From assembly GCA_021781285.1 (NCBI GenBank), contig JAJXXD010000110.1, positions 1 to 6,935 on the forward strand: a stretch of DNA of 6,935 nt, read 5' to 3'. This DNA comes from a bacterium (GTDB lineage: Bacteria; SZUA-79; Acidulodesulfobacterales; Acidulodesulfobacteraceae). The notes below the pieces were generated by a model. That model was not told the DNA's origin. It was given only the letters and a program-made list of their open reading frames with translations, and did not search any database. The translations under genes and the position numbers were made by a program. Shown here piece by piece: positions 6,540 to 6,935 of the stretch; the first letter of the stretch is position 1; each line of letters begins with the position of its first letter.

Positions 6540-6782
6540 ATGCAGAAACTTATTAACGTAGGATTCGGAAACGTTGTTTTGCAGAGCAGGGTGGTTGCTG
6601 TTGTTTCCCCCGGTTCTTCGCCGATGAAAAGACTAAGGGATAGCGCAAAAGACGGCAATAACTTAGTAGATGCGACGGAAGGAAGAAAGACGAGGTCGGT
6701 GATAATTACCGATTCCGGCCACGTTATACTTTCGGCGCTGAATACTTCCACTATTATAGCAAGATTGGAAGACAAGGATTAG
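6540..6782 (+). CDS. remA: RemA/DUF370 family regulatory protein
   Basis: The 80-residue protein matches the RemA (DUF370) family along its whole length: INVGFGNVVLQSRVVAVVSP at 5-24, SPMKRLRDSAKDGN at 27-40, LVDATEGRKTRSVIITDSGH at 42-61 and VILSALNTSTIIARL at 62-76. In Bacillus subtilis RemA is a small DNA-binding activator of biofilm-matrix and osmoprotection genes; homologues in Gram-negative bacteria are mostly uncharacterised. From memory, the Bacillus residues important for DNA binding include an arginine near position 18 and two adjacent arginines in the GRRTR loop. Here R17 and R49 are kept but the second loop arginine is lysine (GRKTR). It lies directly before gmk, a very common arrangement. 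There is no Shine-Dalgarno site before the ATG; the start fits the family's normal N-terminus. Confidence 0.9.
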   Translation: MQKLINVGFGNVVLQSRVVAVVSPGSSPMKRLRDSAKDGNNLVDATEGRKTRSVIITDSGHVILSALNTSTIIARLEDKD

Positions 6783-6800
6783 TATGTATAATTATTATAT

Positions 6801-6935
6801 ATGATGGACGAAAAAGGTATAAAATTTGAAGATAAAGAACTGCATCTCGACGGAAAACCCAAGGGCTTAATTTTTGCGGTGTCCGCCCCTTCGGGTACCG
6901 GCAAAACTACTTTATGCAACATGCTTTTGCAGGAA
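6801..6935 (+). CDS. gmk: Guanylate kinase, N-terminal fragment; C-terminus beyond the window
   Basis: Forty-five codons are visible before the right edge. Residues 22-45 begin with GLIFAVSAPSGTGKTTLCN at 22-40, the first strand and P-loop of guanylate kinase, which phosphorylates GMP to GDP with ATP in the cytoplasm. The SAPSG form of the loop and the following TTLC fit Gmk rather than other P-loop kinases, and the position just after remA supports it. The start is the ATG at 6801 or the adjacent in-frame ATG at 6804; a stop at 6789-6791 excludes anything longer. This leaves about 20 mostly charged residues before the first strand, more than the few usual in the family. The gene starts 18 nt after remA without a Shine-Dalgarno site, so the two are probably co-transcribed. 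Confidence 0.92.
   Translation, partial: MMDEKGIKFEDKELHLDGKPKGLIFAVSAPSGTGKTTLCNMLLQE

Overview
The window is about 6.9 kb of AT-rich, gene-dense bacterial DNA. It reads as part of a lipopolysaccharide (LPS) core or surface-glycan assembly locus running into the conserved remA-gmk housekeeping pair. ADP-heptose-type genes (a heptose-7-phosphate kinase and two GT9 heptosyltransferase-like enzymes) point to a Gram-negative cell. A RemA/DUF370 gene directly before gmk, and a Gmk P-loop of the form SAPSGTGKTTLC, resemble deltaproteobacterial and related anaerobic lineages. Low GC with this gene set would suit a lineage such as the Sva0485/Acidulodesulfobacterales group, but that assignment is a guess from style, not evidence.

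Layout: a minus-strand family 2 glycosyltransferase runs off the left edge (359 to 1). An AT-rich intergenic stretch of about 90 bp separates it from a co-directional plus-strand run of six genes: a NodB-type deacetylase (451-1206), two tandem GT9 enzymes (1228-2298 and 2295-3392), a GT-A-like glycosyltransferase (3395-4354), a GT4 enzyme with a GTG start (4381-5481) and the heptose kinase hldA/rfaE1 (5474-6487). Gaps are 2 to 26 nt or short overlaps, so this is very probably one transcription unit. After 52 nt come remA (6540-6782) and the start of gmk (6801 to the right edge), which may have their own promoter or be read through.

How the genes fit together: HldA makes the heptose bisphosphate precursor of ADP-heptose. 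The GT9 proteins would transfer heptose to the growing core. The GT4 and the GT-A-like enzyme would add further sugars. The deacetylase, which has no signal peptide, could expose an amine on an amino sugar at the cytoplasmic face. The exact sugars cannot be read from sequence.

No mobile element, CRISPR array, RNA gene or clearly novel system is visible. The points most worth checking are a near-complete lack of Shine-Dalgarno sequences, a shared cysteine cluster at the end of both GT9 proteins, Gly/Lys/Ser-rich inserts in three unrelated enzymes, and the cytoplasmic-looking deacetylase.
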